Notes: generated by a model not told the origin, from the sequence alone. A DNA stretch of 64,000 nucleotides from Mesostigma viride (GCA_009746045.1 RPFO01000312.1:2415279-2479278); one strand, 5' to 3'. Numbered from the stretch's first letter, positions 38,101-48,956 are shown. Translations and numbers: made by a program.

Positions 38101-41100
38101 ACATGGGATAGTATCCACAGTAATACTACAGTAACCTTAGTACGGTATGCATACTCTAGTATCCGTAGTTTGATATCCCACGTGTGCTGGCTGCTGTCAC
38201 CGTTACATGTGCCAGTTTTCTTTCCACATGCCTTCCCTTTTTCTTGGCATTTTTTTTATCGCTCACAAGCCAGAAGTCATATGTTTTGCCGCCCTCCTTA
38301 ACAACCAAGAGTTTGTTGTGCAAGCCTCTTTCTATTACCATTTTTGAAGGGTTGTAAAAGCGACTCAGTATCTATGTGTGTGAGTCGTGGTCGTGCTGTG
38401 TGGCTTTGTTGCCTGGCGGTTTGTCACCTTTCTTTCATTTGGTGAAATAAGGCGCAAATGTAGCTCTGTAACGATGCAAGTAGCTTGAAACTAATAAAGT
38501 AGCAGCTTGTGGGGTCCTAGGTTACTTGGAAATTGGACCATATTGTTGACCCTGAGGTATAAATGCCCACCAGTGCTACGTGTCGCGGGTTCGGCCGGCT
38601 TGTCAAGTTATGACAAGAAGTGATCTCTGCTTCGAAGGGTTTCTGCCAACTCCCTTTTCCTTTTGGCCTTCTTGCGTCTCTTGGTTGTCATCATAGCGGT
38701 CGCTCGACCTTTTTGGATTAGGGAATTAAAATGTTCTGAAAAACTTCCCGTTTTGGTGACAGCTGGCATTGGGGAGTGCAACGACTTCAGGGACTCGTGA
38801 AGCATTGGTTCACCTGCTTATTTGTTTATTTCTGAGTTTGTCAGGGCCCTTGTGGGCTGCAGTGCATCGTGAGATGGTGAGGAATTCGCTGCATTCGACG
38901 TGCATTGATACTTTCTGGTGTCTGCTAGGCTTGTTGTGGGAAGGCTTGTTTTGCCTTTTTCGGGCACCTTGTTTTGCCTTTATGGTTGTTTGATTTTCAA
39001 AAAAAAATTTTAGGCCTTGGATTCTCTTTCTCAATCCTGTCCCTTGTCTTTGCCATAGATTTCCTCATACGTGTGTATTTCTGTCTTCCCCCCCCCCCCT
39101 CCCCGCCCCCCCCGCCCTGCTATTGCCATCAGTGTATTTATTTTGTGTTAGCCCTGGGAACTGTGCAATGTCTGTGCTTACTAAGTTCAGCTTGGTAATC
39201 GCACAAAGTAGGAACTGTTATTGCCATCACGTAGTTTTCATTGTATCAGTTTTTATCTTGGCCGCTGTGGTCATAGACCCGTTTTCTTTCTTGTCTCTTG
39301 TTTATCCAACGGTACATGTTTCCAGCACCCCCATAAGCACCACATATGTATATACATCCTGCATCCCACGTATGTATACATACATCTGCTATTCCCTTTG
39401 TTGTTTGCTGGGCCAGTATTGTACAGGTGAGCGCCCGGTGCAGCCTATCTGCCAACTCTTTACCAACCCACCCATTACACTACATTCTCTTTCCCCCCTT
39501 GTGGCTCGTCGGCCCATTCGGGTGCTCTCCTTGCTTCTCTCAGCACCGCATTCGCTGCCCAACGGTGTCACTCCTTTCTGGACATCATCAAGGCTGCATC
39601 TTTGCTGGGCATGTTGGCATTTACCCATAGGCCCTTCATTGATTACGCTCCTCCATATCTATGCCCTGCCACGTTTGCCTCGGGTATTCCTCGGACTTGG
39701 GACTTGGGATTTGGGACTTGGGACTTGGGACTTGGGACTTGGGACTTGGGACTTGGGACTTGGGACTTGGGACTTGGGACTTGGGACTTGGGACTTGGGA
39801 CTTGGGACTTGGGACTTGGGACTTGGGACTTGGGACTTGGGACTTGGGACTTGGGACTTGGGACTTGGGACTTGGGACTTGGGACTTGGGACTTGGGACT
39901 TGGGACTTGGGACTTGGGACTTGGGACTTGGGACTTGGGACTACTGACTATTGACTTTTGACTTTTGACTACTGAACCACGCTCGTTTGTGCCAGTTTTG
40001 TCACATGACCTAAATGCCTTGCTGGTCCGTGCTCTGCGCCAGTCTATTTTTGTGACCGTTCCAATTTTGTTTATTTGTGATGTTTTCCTGTCACTGTGGC
40101 CGGCTTGTCACCCGTGCCGCCTCTTCACTACGTCTCTTCACTAATTTATCCGTGACGTACACGGCGCTTGTGATGAGCGGTGCGTTTGGGCATGCATGCT
40201 TGTTTGGTAACGCTGTGCTGGGAGCATTTATTATTTTTTTCGTGTTGCGTCCGAGTCAGCCTACCTTGTTAACTGGTCTAATAATTCTACTTGGTCTCGT
40301 CCGGTAGACTGCTACTCTCTCTCAACCTGCCGACATCACCTGCACATTTACCCACCTCAGCTCGCACCACATGCATGCCCTTCTTGCAAAAGCTGTGCCC
40401 GCCTCTCTACCCCTTCCTCCCCGTTTCTTACTCCAGATCATTATTATTGTTATTTTATTTTTACTCTTTTAAAAATAATTGCGCTCTGCCTATTCCTCCC
40501 CTTTCCTATTCATCCCTCGTGCCTGGCTCCCAGCATACATACCCACGTGCACCTTTTGCCCCTGTGCCTTTTGAATTGCCCTGTCCATTCCCCTCTGTAA
40601 CATCAATACCGTGCGACCTTGCGTCCTATGCCCTGGGCCCCCCTGGCCCCTCCGCAAGCCATCACCATGCGAGAACTTCATGACCCTGCCCCTTCCTAAA
40701 TGTAATTGTGAAGGTTTGTTTATTCCCGTGAGAGACTTTGGTCGTGCGTAACCCATCATGGCCCACCTCAAGTGAACCTGACCCTACATGAATTCCCCCC
40801 TATGCTTTCGTGTCCTTCAAAACCCAAAACCTAAGACTCAAAAACTCAACACTTAAAACCTTTTTAAGTTTAGCCCTTTTTAAGTTTAGCCGAACCTCTG
40901 TATAGTAGCCGACCCCCGTCTCTCTTTCTTCAACCCCCCCTTTCCCTCACTACTTTTTTTCACGTCTTTTCTTCAAGTCCCCCTGCTACGTATCCCCTGT
41001 GTGGTGCGAACCACCCCCCCACTGCCCCCACAGGTGGACTTCAGCACCCCGGCCGAGGCGCGCGCGTGCAAGGAGCAGATGCACGGCCGCGTGTTCAACG

Positions 41101-42443
41101 GCCGCCCCTGCGTGGTCACCTATGTGTCCGCTTCCACCATGAACCAGTTCGCGGCACGCGCGGCGGGGGCACATCCAGGGGGCGACCTCCACCGGCCGGG
41201 CGACCGCGTGGAGGGGCGGGGAGATTACCCCCGGGATGGCGCCCGGCCGTCGTCGTTTTACCCCCGTGGTGGGGGTGTGGGCCCCCGGGACCCGATGCAT
41301 CATCGCGGGGGGGGCGCGCAGGGGGGACCAAGGGATGGGCCCCCTAGGGACGGGTACAAGGATTTTGACCGTGGGGGGGATTTTCGGGGGCGAGGCGGGC
41401 GGGGGGGGCGGGGGGGGATGCGGGGGGGGCGGGGGGGTCCACCGATGGCAGGTGGTCGGGGTGGGTGGGGCCGGCCAGGCCATCCTCCAAGTGGGGGCAT
41501 GGGCGCGGGCACGGATGCCATGGCAGGGGGTGCTGGTCCTGCTCACCCACCGTACGATTCGTGGGGGGCCGCTGGTGGGGGTGGCGGCGGTGCGGCCGGC
41601 TGGGGCATGGCCCCGATCGGGGCTGGTCAGGGCGCTGCTGGCGTCTGGAACGCGGGCATGCCGGCGACTGGCTACGGTCCCGTGGGGATCCCGGCACCGC
41701 CGTACGTCACCCCACCGATGCCTGGCCCGCCGCCGATCCCCCACATGAGCGGGGGGGGACTGTACGGCGCGCGGCCAGGTGGCGGCGTGGGAGCGATGGA
41801 GGCGATGGACATGGATCGCATGTACGGCGCCGGGGCCGGCGGTGGGGCCGGCGGGGGCTGGGACGCGCACGATGCTGACTGGGGCGGCGACATGGGCGGG
41901 GACGGGTATCGTGGCGGCGACATGCTGGATGAGTATTACGGGGGTGACATGGACATGATTCCGCCCCCGCCCCCGCCCCGGTCCATGGGGGGGGGGGCAG
42001 TGGGGACCGCGTTCGCAGGCCGAGCGAACGAGGGCCCGACGGCGCCCGCGTCAAGAAGGATAAGTCCGGCGTACGGAGTGGCGCCGGCGGGCCACCTAGC
42101 GGGGGGGGGGACCGTGAGGGGGGCGGGTATTTCAGCCGGGGCCCAGGGGGGGACAAGGAAGGGCACAGGGAGCGGGGGGAGCGGGCTGACCGGGCTGACC
42201 GGGCAGACCGGGCTGACCGTCGTCCCAGCGGGAGCAGGGACCGGGCCGATCGGCCCTCCTCGTCGCAGCCAGGGGACGAGGGGGGCAAGGTGAGGCCGTC
42301 GTCGCGACGTCCTGACGGGGCGCCCCCTAGGAAGCGGAGCATGGCGGATGACATGGGTGGGGGGGGGGGGGGGATATGGTGACGAGGACGAGCGGTATGT
42401 AGCGCGGCCTAGGAGGGAGGGTGAGCGTCGGAGCAACCGGTAG
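35167..42443 (+). CDS. CPSF6/CFIm68-like RNA-binding protein
   Basis: Exon 1 is 35167-35919 and exon 2 starts at 41034. The N-terminal 200 residues are acidic and Gly/Asp-rich. One RRM follows, with RNP2 LFVGELQWW, the family hallmark WWTTDAELE, RNP1 KSKGYAQ|VDF, then ACKEQMHGRVFNGRPCVV. The intron cuts RNP1 in phase 0. The rest is Gly/Pro/Met-rich, then an Arg/Asp/Ser tail (ADRADRADRADRR). Plant CFIm68 has the same RRM and basic end. In cleavage factor I it partners CFIm25 at UGUA sites and affects poly(A) site choice in the nucleus. The frame breaks at the 11-G run 41987-41997; the Arg/Asp tail reads on only if that run differs by +1 or -2. A second shift at the 15-G run 42359-42373 decides between a stop at 42382 and one at 42443. 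Confidence 0.85.
36856..36896 (-). mobile_element. Terminal fragment of the 350-bp dispersed element
   Basis: The minus strand carries ATTCTCCCGATTTCTGGCCT followed by GCGCTGGTTGTCTCCTTGAT, identical to the right end of the repeats at 44357 and 49395. It is a lone terminus inside the long CPSF6 intron. A shorter trace (ACCAGCGCAGGCCAGAA) is at 19975-19992. Confidence 0.75.
39697..39942 (+). repeat. Heptamer array (GGGACTT)n
   Basis: About 35 nearly perfect 7-bp units lie in the long intron of the CPSF6-like gene. One early unit reads GGGATTT. Near 39940-39980 the array degenerates into TGACTATTGACTTTTGACTT. The G3N4 form recalls plant-type telomeric heptamers, but the sequence differs. Confidence 0.95.
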
Positions 42444-42656
42444 AGGGGGTGTTTTGGCTACTGGTCTCCCGCAGAGAGGAAGTGATGCGGCTCGGAGGGT
42501 GTGATGCGGCTAGGTACAAGGTGGAGAAGGACAAGGGCTGCCTGGCGCAGGTGGGTAGTTGGAGAGGGGGTAAAAGTGTGGCTGGGCAAACCCGATTGAA
42601 TTTTTTCGATTGGGTTCTTTGCGATTGGGTGAAAAGGTGGAGGCGGCATTCTTCAT

Positions 42657-42710
42657 AGGCTGTTCGGGACAGCCTGTAAAACACGTGGCTGTTAAGAGGG
42701 ACAGCCACGT
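42657..42710 (+). terminator. Two adjacent perfect hairpins 3' of the CPSF6-like gene
   Basis: AGGCTGT-TCGGG-ACAGCCT (42657-42675) is followed 7 bp later by ACGTGGCTGT-TAAGAGGG-ACAGCCACGT (42683-42710, 10-bp stem). Both stems are perfect and share GGCTGT/ACAGCC, so they may be related duplicates. They lie about 215 bp after the last possible stop, so a role in transcript-end structure is only a guess. Confidence 0.5.
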
Positions 42711-44356
42711 TTGGAGATCGGTGCTGGAGGGTTGATATCCACTTGGAAGATCGGTATCCATGAGTGCCTGGGGAAACCAGTTGCCTCCGGCGTGCAGTGG
42801 TCCCCAGGCAACTTTCCCCAGGTAGCTGCTTTCCCAACTGCGGTGGGCGCCCGGGCCAGTCAAAGGGTGCAACTGGGGTGGGCGCACGGGTCGGCCAAAG
42901 GGTGCGACTGGGATGGGTGCACGGGCCGGTCAAGGGGAGCCACCTTCCCCCTTGTGGCCCATTCTGCGCAGTTGACCATGGGGGTGTCTGCAGGGGTGAC
43001 TGCCAGCTGGGGCCAGGGAGGGCCTCAGGTGGCCGTGGGCACCAGCGAGCACGCCGCCAGCTTCTTTTCGAGCGTTCCCTGATGTAGAATCGATCCACTA
43101 CACCGCACATGGACAACTACCCAGGCAGTGCCTATGCAACTACCCAAGTAGTGCTGATTCTCCGACTTGCGACTGTCTGCGTTACCTGCATAAGGGCGTT
43201 AGCCAGGGCAGGGATGCCATCCGGAGAGGCGCCGCGTGGTTGCGGCAGTGGTCTCTGCGTTGTGCTGCCGGGCTACCCAGGGGATGGACCCTGCAGATGC
43301 TTGACGTGTGCTTCACTGCCGCTGTCCCGCACTCCGATGACCTCGTCATCGCGTTCCGGCAGCCTATGCTATCGGCCGCCTCAATGTGGTGCCCCCTTCT
43401 GGAGGGATGCTCCCTTCTGGAGGGGTTCCCTCGTCTGTAGTAGCCCCCCATATATCCTCTCATTCCTGTCACGCCCCCCCTGGGAGTCGCCACCATGGAC
43501 CAGCCAGCAAGCTCGCTGATTGCCGTGCGTTGGCAGGTGTGCTGTCGTTTCAGGCCGCGTGTATGCCTGCTTGTGCCGCTTGGGTGCGCTTGTTTACATG
43601 TCTTGCCCAGCATGTGGCTGATGCAAGATTTTTTCCCTATGTATAAAGGGTGTTCTCCACCGGAGCAGTTGCAACCTGTAATCAGATAACTACATGGTTC
43701 TGTGGCTGTTAGCTGCTGCCATTTATAGATGCGACAGTGGAATCGTTGCGGACTGGCATCTGCTTCATTACAGCGCTCGGCAGAGCAGTCTTGGAAATAT
43801 GCAGAGGGCTTCCTCGCCGCATCAGTTCATTTCTGTACTTGCTAATAAGGCAACTACCGTGAATGGATGTTGGCAGTTCAAGCGGCATTCCAGGGAAGCC
43901 CAGCTATAGACGTGGGAATGCAGTTTCACTGGTGCAATCAAGCACTGCTCGCACAGAGGGCAGTCTGGCGCGCAAATGGGCGTTTGTAACAAACATAACG
44001 TCATGTTCAAGTAATTTTTTCCCACCTGAAGGTGTGGCTGCTCAGGGAGACATGATCGGGCTTATCTTATTCAATAAATAAAGGCAATTATCCTTACTGC
44101 TTGCACAGCAGCGCTTCACCAGTTGCTAGGCCTGGGGTGAACCTGGACTGTTTGAAAGATCGAAATTAAACGTACCACTTGCAAACTGGTTTTCTGTCGT
44201 TCTTATTAAGTAGGTGCTGAAGCTGAGGTCCATTGGAGTGCCTTCCTACCAGAGAAACAAGTTTATTACAACAAGTGTGTGCAGGCGCGCGCTTTAACAG
44301 TTGAGCCTCCCTCACAGTTATATACAAGTCCCTCAAAGTTGTATATAAGTCTCGTG
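42711..44356. other. Intergenic region downstream of the CPSF6-like gene
   Basis: No conserved coding sequence is visible. There are short local duplications near 42865-42935 (GGGTGCAACTGGGGTGGGCG and relatives) and 43395-43430 (TTCTGGAGGGATGCTCCC). This is probably 3' flank plus degenerate repeats. Confidence 0.5.
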
Positions 44357-44706
44357 ATGACTGACTAGCTACCTTTTCAGTGGTTTTCCATTTGCGGGTA
44401 TTTCCTCGTAAATGGTGGGAGAGCGATCGCAGCAATGGTGCTCACCACTAGACACTCCCGGCCAGTTAGGCTCGAAACACACGCCCTGATCAAGCATGCT
44501 GTTTCCGGCCCCACCGTCTAGGTCATCTAGTCGCTCTACACGTATAAGCCAGCCATAATTTCAATGCACCAGGCTACACATTTCCATCACCATTCATCTT
44601 CATCATCCTGAACGACTCGAACACGCGGACAAGATAACGGCAGGCTCGAGCTACCATGGTCCGGATTCTCCCGATTTCTGGCCTGCGCTGGTTGTCTCCT
44701 TGATAA
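44357..44706 (+). mobile_element. 350-bp dispersed element, copy 1
   Basis: From ATGACTGACTAGCTACC to CTGGTTGTCTCCTTGATAA this copy matches 49395-49741 at about 97%, differing by a few substitutions and small indels. It has no ORF and is presumably a non-autonomous element. Confidence 0.85.
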
Positions 44707-45097
44707 GTCATTGTCAAGTTAGGCCATTTCACCACATGCTGGGGCCCAGCACATGCCGACCCCTTGGTCCAAACTTGTCCGTGCCTAGCCTATCACGGAA
44801 AGTCCACATACGGATCCATGGCGCCGCGCGGCCTAGGGCACGCCATGTGAGGACAAAACGCCCGACTGGGCTGTGCGGGCTTGGTGCCAGCTAGTCTATC
44901 TCATGTGTCTCCCTGATCTGTGTGGGCCAGGTGCCCGGCTAGGCCCAGGCCGGTGTCTGCGTCTAAGAATTAAAATAAATTTAATTAAATTGGAACATAT
45001 CTCCGCTGCACCCACATGACGCAGTCACGTGCTTATTATTATATCTCCGTTGGGAGTGCATGTAGCACATATCCCTGAGAAGGGGCATATGGTTCAG

Positions 45098-45163
45098 CAG
45101 GCTCGAGCTACCATGGTCCGGATTCTCCCGATTTCTGGCCTGCGCTGGTTGTCTCCTTGATAT
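45098..45163 (+). mobile_element. Terminal 66-bp fragment of the same element
   Basis: GCAGGCTCGAGCTACCATGG to GGTTGTCTCCTTGATA is identical to the last 66 bp of the copies at 44357 and 49395. It interrupts the 3' part of the ORF1 element on the minus strand (45547-45768). Confidence 0.85.
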
Positions 45164-45546
45164 TCTGATTTGGCACGCCGCAAAGGTGAAAACCATTTGC
45201 GTTCAGTGCCGGTTCGCGGAAAACGCGGAAAAACCTTGATATGGTTGTCTCAGGACTTGATATGGCTACTTCCTGCAAGGGTATGGTGTAAACTACACCT
45301 GCTCTGGGTGCACAAGGTGCACCTGCACCACTAGATATATTCCAGCATGCAGCGTGCGGACATAGGGTGGAAGATCATAATTGCTAAACTATCGACTAGC
45401 TAGGGCATGGCATCTAAGCAGAGAGTGGCTCTCTGCATATGCAGGCAAAGCTTGCAAGCTAATTATTCTTAATGCATCATCCGTGGGGAGTCCCATCGTA
45501 GGCGCACATGCGCATAGGCGTGGGCCGCGTGCTAAGCTGAGCCTGA

Positions 45547-45768
45547 CTAATCTACACTACTGCTATTATTCCCTAGGCTGGTTTTGCTGGGGTACGTGGC
45601 AGGGGGCGCCTGCCAGGGCTTGTGGTCGACGTGGATGACGGCCCCCCTCCAGTATACCGGCTTACCCCCTGCGGTCTGCCGGAGCTGGAGGTAGGTCGGC
45701 CACAGCTCCCGTCGCCGTTGTTGCTGCACCATGGTCAAGTCGTTGTCCAGTGTGTAGGAAGTCCTCGC
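45547..45768 (-). pseudogene. LINE ORF1-like C-terminal fragment, copy A
   Basis: The minus strand encodes YTLDNDLTMVQQQRRRELWP then KPVYWRGAVIHVDHKPWQ to a stop at 45547. It is the C-terminal quarter of the ORF1-like protein. Upstream the frame is lost. Its 3' flank (CCTAGGGAATA, then GCTCTGGGTGCAC) matches that of copy B in inverted orientation. Confidence 0.8.
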
Positions 45769-46213
45769 GAGCTGAGCTTGCTTCGTTTATAAGAGACAAC
45801 AGCTTATTCCCATACAATAGCTGGGCACCTGGCCCGCACAGATCAGGTAGACACATCAGATAGACTAGCTGGCACCAAGCCTGCCCAGCCTGGGCGATAT
45901 GTCCTCACCTGGCGTGCCCCAGGCCGCGCGCGGCAGGGCCGCGCCACCCGTTGACTTTTCGTGATAGACTCGGCATGGACATGTGCTACACTAGATGTGA
46001 CGGGCTCACACCCGGGCAGCCTCCTGGTTTGTCTGTAATATGGAGGCAGATGGTATATACACAAGGATAGATGGCAAGTAGTGATGAAGGAGACCACCCC
46101 CAAGTCTGTGGGGGCTCCGCGTGTGACCGCGTATGGCATTCAAAGCGATTCGGGCCGTGGTGCCCACAACCCTGTAACTAGGAGCTAGATAGCTTACACC
46201 ATCCATTCCAACG

Positions 46214-46514
46214 CCTTCCCCGCTCGCGGGGTAAGGCCGGCCCCTCCCCCTTGCTCCTCACCTTTGACACCATGGCGGATAAGATGGAGTTCCTCAAGTG
46301 TCGCAAGCGGCTTGGGGGGACCGCCTACACGCTGGACGACGACTTGACCTTGACGCAGCAACAACGGCGACGGGAGCTATGGCCGACCTACCTCCAGCTT
46401 CGGCAGACGGCGGGGCAGAAGCCGGTCTACTGGAAGGGGGCGGACATCTACGTCGCCCACAAGCCCTGGCAGGCGACCCCTGCCGCCCCAGCCACCCCAG
46501 CCACCCCAGCCTAG
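46214..46514 (+). pseudogene. LINE ORF1-like C-terminal fragment, copy B
   Basis: The frame reads GKAGPSPLLLTF, KMEFLKCRKRLGGTAYTLDD, LTLTQQQRRRELWPTYLQLR, QKPVYWKGADIYVAHKPWQ to a stop at 46514. It aligns with residues near the end of the 47389-48567 product. A (TTAA)n tail begins at 46931, about 417 bp later. It lacks the N-terminal half. Confidence 0.8.
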
Positions 46515-46930
46515 GGAATATATAGCAGTAGTGTAGACTAGAAAGCTTAGTGACGTGGCCATGTATGCCTACGTGACGGGCCCACACCCGCCCTTGCAAT
46601 AGCCGTAGCAATTTCGAGTCATGCTTTGCCCATGCAGGGAGTTACTCCCTGCTGAGAGGCCATGTGTACCCTAGCTATAGCCTAGCCACATACCTTCCAC
46701 CCCATATGTCATGCAGGCCTTCTAGGCCCTCTCCTCAAGCCCCCCCTGGGTGCCTGTGCTTGATTAGGAGGCATGAACCACCATGGAGGTGCAGGTGCAC
46801 CTAGTGCACCCAGAGCAGGTGATAGTTGTACATCCTACACCTGCAGGTTGTCGCCCTGATTGTATTACAAACCCATAGATGCCCCTTTCTCAGGGCTATG
46901 TGTTACATATGCTCCCCACGGAGCTATGAT

Positions 46931-46952
46931 TTTAATTAATTAATTAATTAAT
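46931..46952 (+). repeat. (TTAA)n tail of ORF1-element copy B
   Basis: Five TTAA units follow the ORF1 stop of copy B by 417 bp. Equivalent tails are at 17606-17625 (394 bp after its ORF1 stop) and 48958-48978 (391 bp). Confidence 0.8.
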
Positions 46953-46989
46953 CCATTCCAACTGAGGACTTGTGCTCACGTGACCGGAC

Positions 46990-47405
46990 GCAAGTAAGTA
47001 AGTAAGTACTTGCGTGTCATGCGCAAAGGCATGCCACGGATCCTAGGCTATCCGGGGGTTAGCATGCAACCTACCCCCAGTCCCCCACACCCGTCATCAT
47101 GGCCGAGCGTACAGTCATCTTGGATAGTCCGGATGATCGACGCGGAGTTGCTATCTGTGACTAGCTCCAGACCTGGGCGGGTGAGTCGCGCCACTAGTGA
47201 GAGCTAGCCTACCTTCGTGGGTGAAGCCTCCGTGTATAAAAGTACCTCATCGGCCGATACTCCGTGGCATATGCCGTCACTCCCCAACGGGGGCACGAGT
47301 CTAATTAATTAATTAATTAATTAATATGCCGTCAGTGCATATGTTCACTAACTTACTTAATTAACGTGGCCCATGCATGTGCGCATGACACACAAGTACT
47401 TCCTT
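46990..47405 (+). mobile_element. Probable MITE with terminal inverted repeats
   Basis: The left end GTAAGTAAGTACTTGCGTGT with CATGCGCA is mirrored on the right by TGCGCATGACACACAAGTAC with TTCCTTAC (47378-47405), an imperfect inverted repeat of about 28 bp around a 360-bp core. The core contains a sequence shared with 18640-18945 and a (TTAA)n tract at 47301-47325. Single ends also occur at 49044-49082 and, inverted, at 58920-58942. No transposase is present, so the element would be non-autonomous. Confidence 0.65.
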
Positions 47406-48567
47406 ACTTACCTCCATCCAGGCCCGCCATGACGAACTTTTCCTGCCTACCCCTGGCGACAAGGTCACCAAGCCCGCCTGGGAATGGCTGCTTCAAGAAC
47501 CGGAGGCGTACTTGAAGGCAGTCATCATGTGCAGCTACCTGCGCTGCGACGCCCACGACATCACCCAGATTGGCTACGCTGGCCTCAGGAGCCTCCTGCA
47601 TGAGCGCAGACGGGCAGCCACAGCAGCTGCAGCATCCCCGCAGAGCAGCACCTCCCCCAGCACGGACTCCATCCGAGCTGCAGTGGCGGAGCAGCTGGCG
47701 CCGATGGCTGAGCAGCTCGCCGCCCTGAACGCGCCTGACGGCCCACTCAACACTCTCTCGGCCAAGGTCAACAACATTGAAGCCAGAGTCGCCCTTAAGC
47801 TCCAGCCTCAGTTTACTGCTACGCAAGAGCACATTGCCACCAAAGTTTCCGAGGCCACAGCCACTGTGACCACCCGCCTTAACCAGGTGGAAGGCCGAGT
47901 CGGCCAAGGCACCGTGAAACTTGAGGCAGTTGCCGCCAAGGTAGACGCCCTGGCCACGCAGGTCCCCGAGATCGCCGAGCGAACGGCCACCATCGCCGCC
48001 CAACCTGCTGGTAGGGCTAGTGATGACCCCTCGACTCGCGCCTCCTGGGCGGACCTGCTCAAGAGCCAGGCATCCTCTACCACGACCGCCATCACCACCA
48101 AGCTCCAGGAGCTGGAAGACACGCGCCGCGAGGCCGCTGACCGCGACCGTCGCCGCTGCCGGGTCATCCTCAGGCGCTTCGACATGCTGCCGGAGGAGAC
48201 CCCAGACTCTCTTCTCGACGAGCTGAAGAAACAGCTCTTGGCGCGCATGCAGCTGCCAGGTGCGATACTGCAGGGCGCCTACCGCCTGCCCCATCCACGG
48301 GCCAAGGCTGGGCCCCCTCCAGTGGTCCTCACCTTCAGCGACATCACAGCCCGAGTTCGGTTCCTCTCTCGCCGCAAGAAGCTGGTGGACACCTCCTGGT
48401 CGCTTGACGACGACCTGACGCCAGCCCAGCAGCAGCAACGCCGCGATCAGTGGCCCGACTACATCCGCCACAAGACCAACCCCGAGAAGCCCCAAGTGTA
48501 CTGGCGGGGCGGGGACCTCTACGTCAACAAGAAACTGTGGAAGCCCCCCCGGGCTTCCCCGGGATAG
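47389..48567 (+). CDS. LINE ORF1-like RNA-binding protein (longest copy, 5'-truncated)
   Basis: An open frame runs from 47389 to a TAG at 48567; homologous coding probably begins at 47422, after an AG. The first in-frame ATG is 47527, so the N-terminus seems missing. Order of parts: a basic N-terminal segment; a coiled-coil-like Ala/Glu/Leu stretch (about 47680-48130); an RRM-like core (CRVILRRFDMLPEETPDSLL, GAYRLPHP, PPPVVLTFSD, RFLSRRKKL); and the C-terminal domain WSLDDDLTPAQQQQRRDQWP with NPEKPQVYWRGGDLYVNKKLW. This matches the trimer/RRM/C-terminal plan of L1-type ORF1 proteins, which coat element RNA. No endonuclease or reverse transcriptase follows: a (TTAA)n tail comes only 391 bp after the stop. 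Three shorter copies lie in the window. Confidence 0.7.
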   Translation, partial: HTSTSLLTSIQARHDELFLPTPGDKVTKPAWEWLLQEPEAYLKAVIMCSYLRCDAHDITQIGYAGLRSLLHERRRAATAAAASPQSSTSPSTDSIRAAVAEQLAPMAEQLAALNAPDGPLNTLSAKVNNIEARVALKLQPQFTATQEHIATKVSEATATVTTRLNQVEGRVGQGTVKLEAVAAKVDALATQVPEIAERTATIAAQPAGRASDDPSTRASWADLLKSQASSTTTAITTKLQELEDTRREAADRDRRRCRVILRRFDMLPEETPDSLLDELKKQLLARMQLPGAILQGAYRLPHPRAKAGPPPVVLTFSDITARVRFLSRRKKLVDTSWSLDDDLTPAQQQQRRDQWPDYIRHKTNPEKPQVYWRGGDLYVNKKLWKPPRASPG

Positions 48568-48937
48568 AGCACTCCAGCTAGTTGTCTAGATGGGGGCAAT
48601 CGATGATGGGATAGCTTAGGCATTACAGCACTTGAAACGATATTAGCGCACAGCGTTATAGTACCTTCAATTAGCTCTGGCACCTTGTGGCCATCAGCTT
48701 GCGCCTTAATTAGCCGACGTCTTGAGCCCACCTCACATATGTAGCATAAGCTATGCGTCAGCCTACCTATGGTATTGCACTGGTTGTATTGCACCCACAG
48801 TGTTGCGCCCCGGCACCATGCCGTGGAGAGAGCGCTCTGTGGCCTGCCCACCTGCGGCAGTGAGAGAAGCTAGGGCGCCCTCCCTCCTTCTCACTGTGTA
48901 TATAGGGTTGAAGGTTCCTTTACTCTGTATTGGCACC

Positions 48938-48956
48938 CACGTGACGCAGTCACGTG
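48938..48956 (+). promoter_or_regulatory. 19-bp palindrome CACGTGAC-GCA-GTCACGTG
   Basis: This is a perfect 8-bp inverted repeat around GCA, containing two CACGTG boxes, just before the (TTAA)n tail. A near-identical copy with one mismatch lies at 45013-45031 in the flank of copy A, so it belongs to the element rather than to a host gene. Confidence 0.6.

Noticed and set aside
39697-39942. True telomere repeat
   Set aside because: The heptamer GGGACTT is not a telomere sequence I know for green plants, and ordinary gene sequence continues on both sides.
47404-48495. Long minus-strand open frame opposite the ORF1-like protein
   Set aside because: It is a shadow of the plus-strand frame; only the plus strand shows family motifs and homologous copies.
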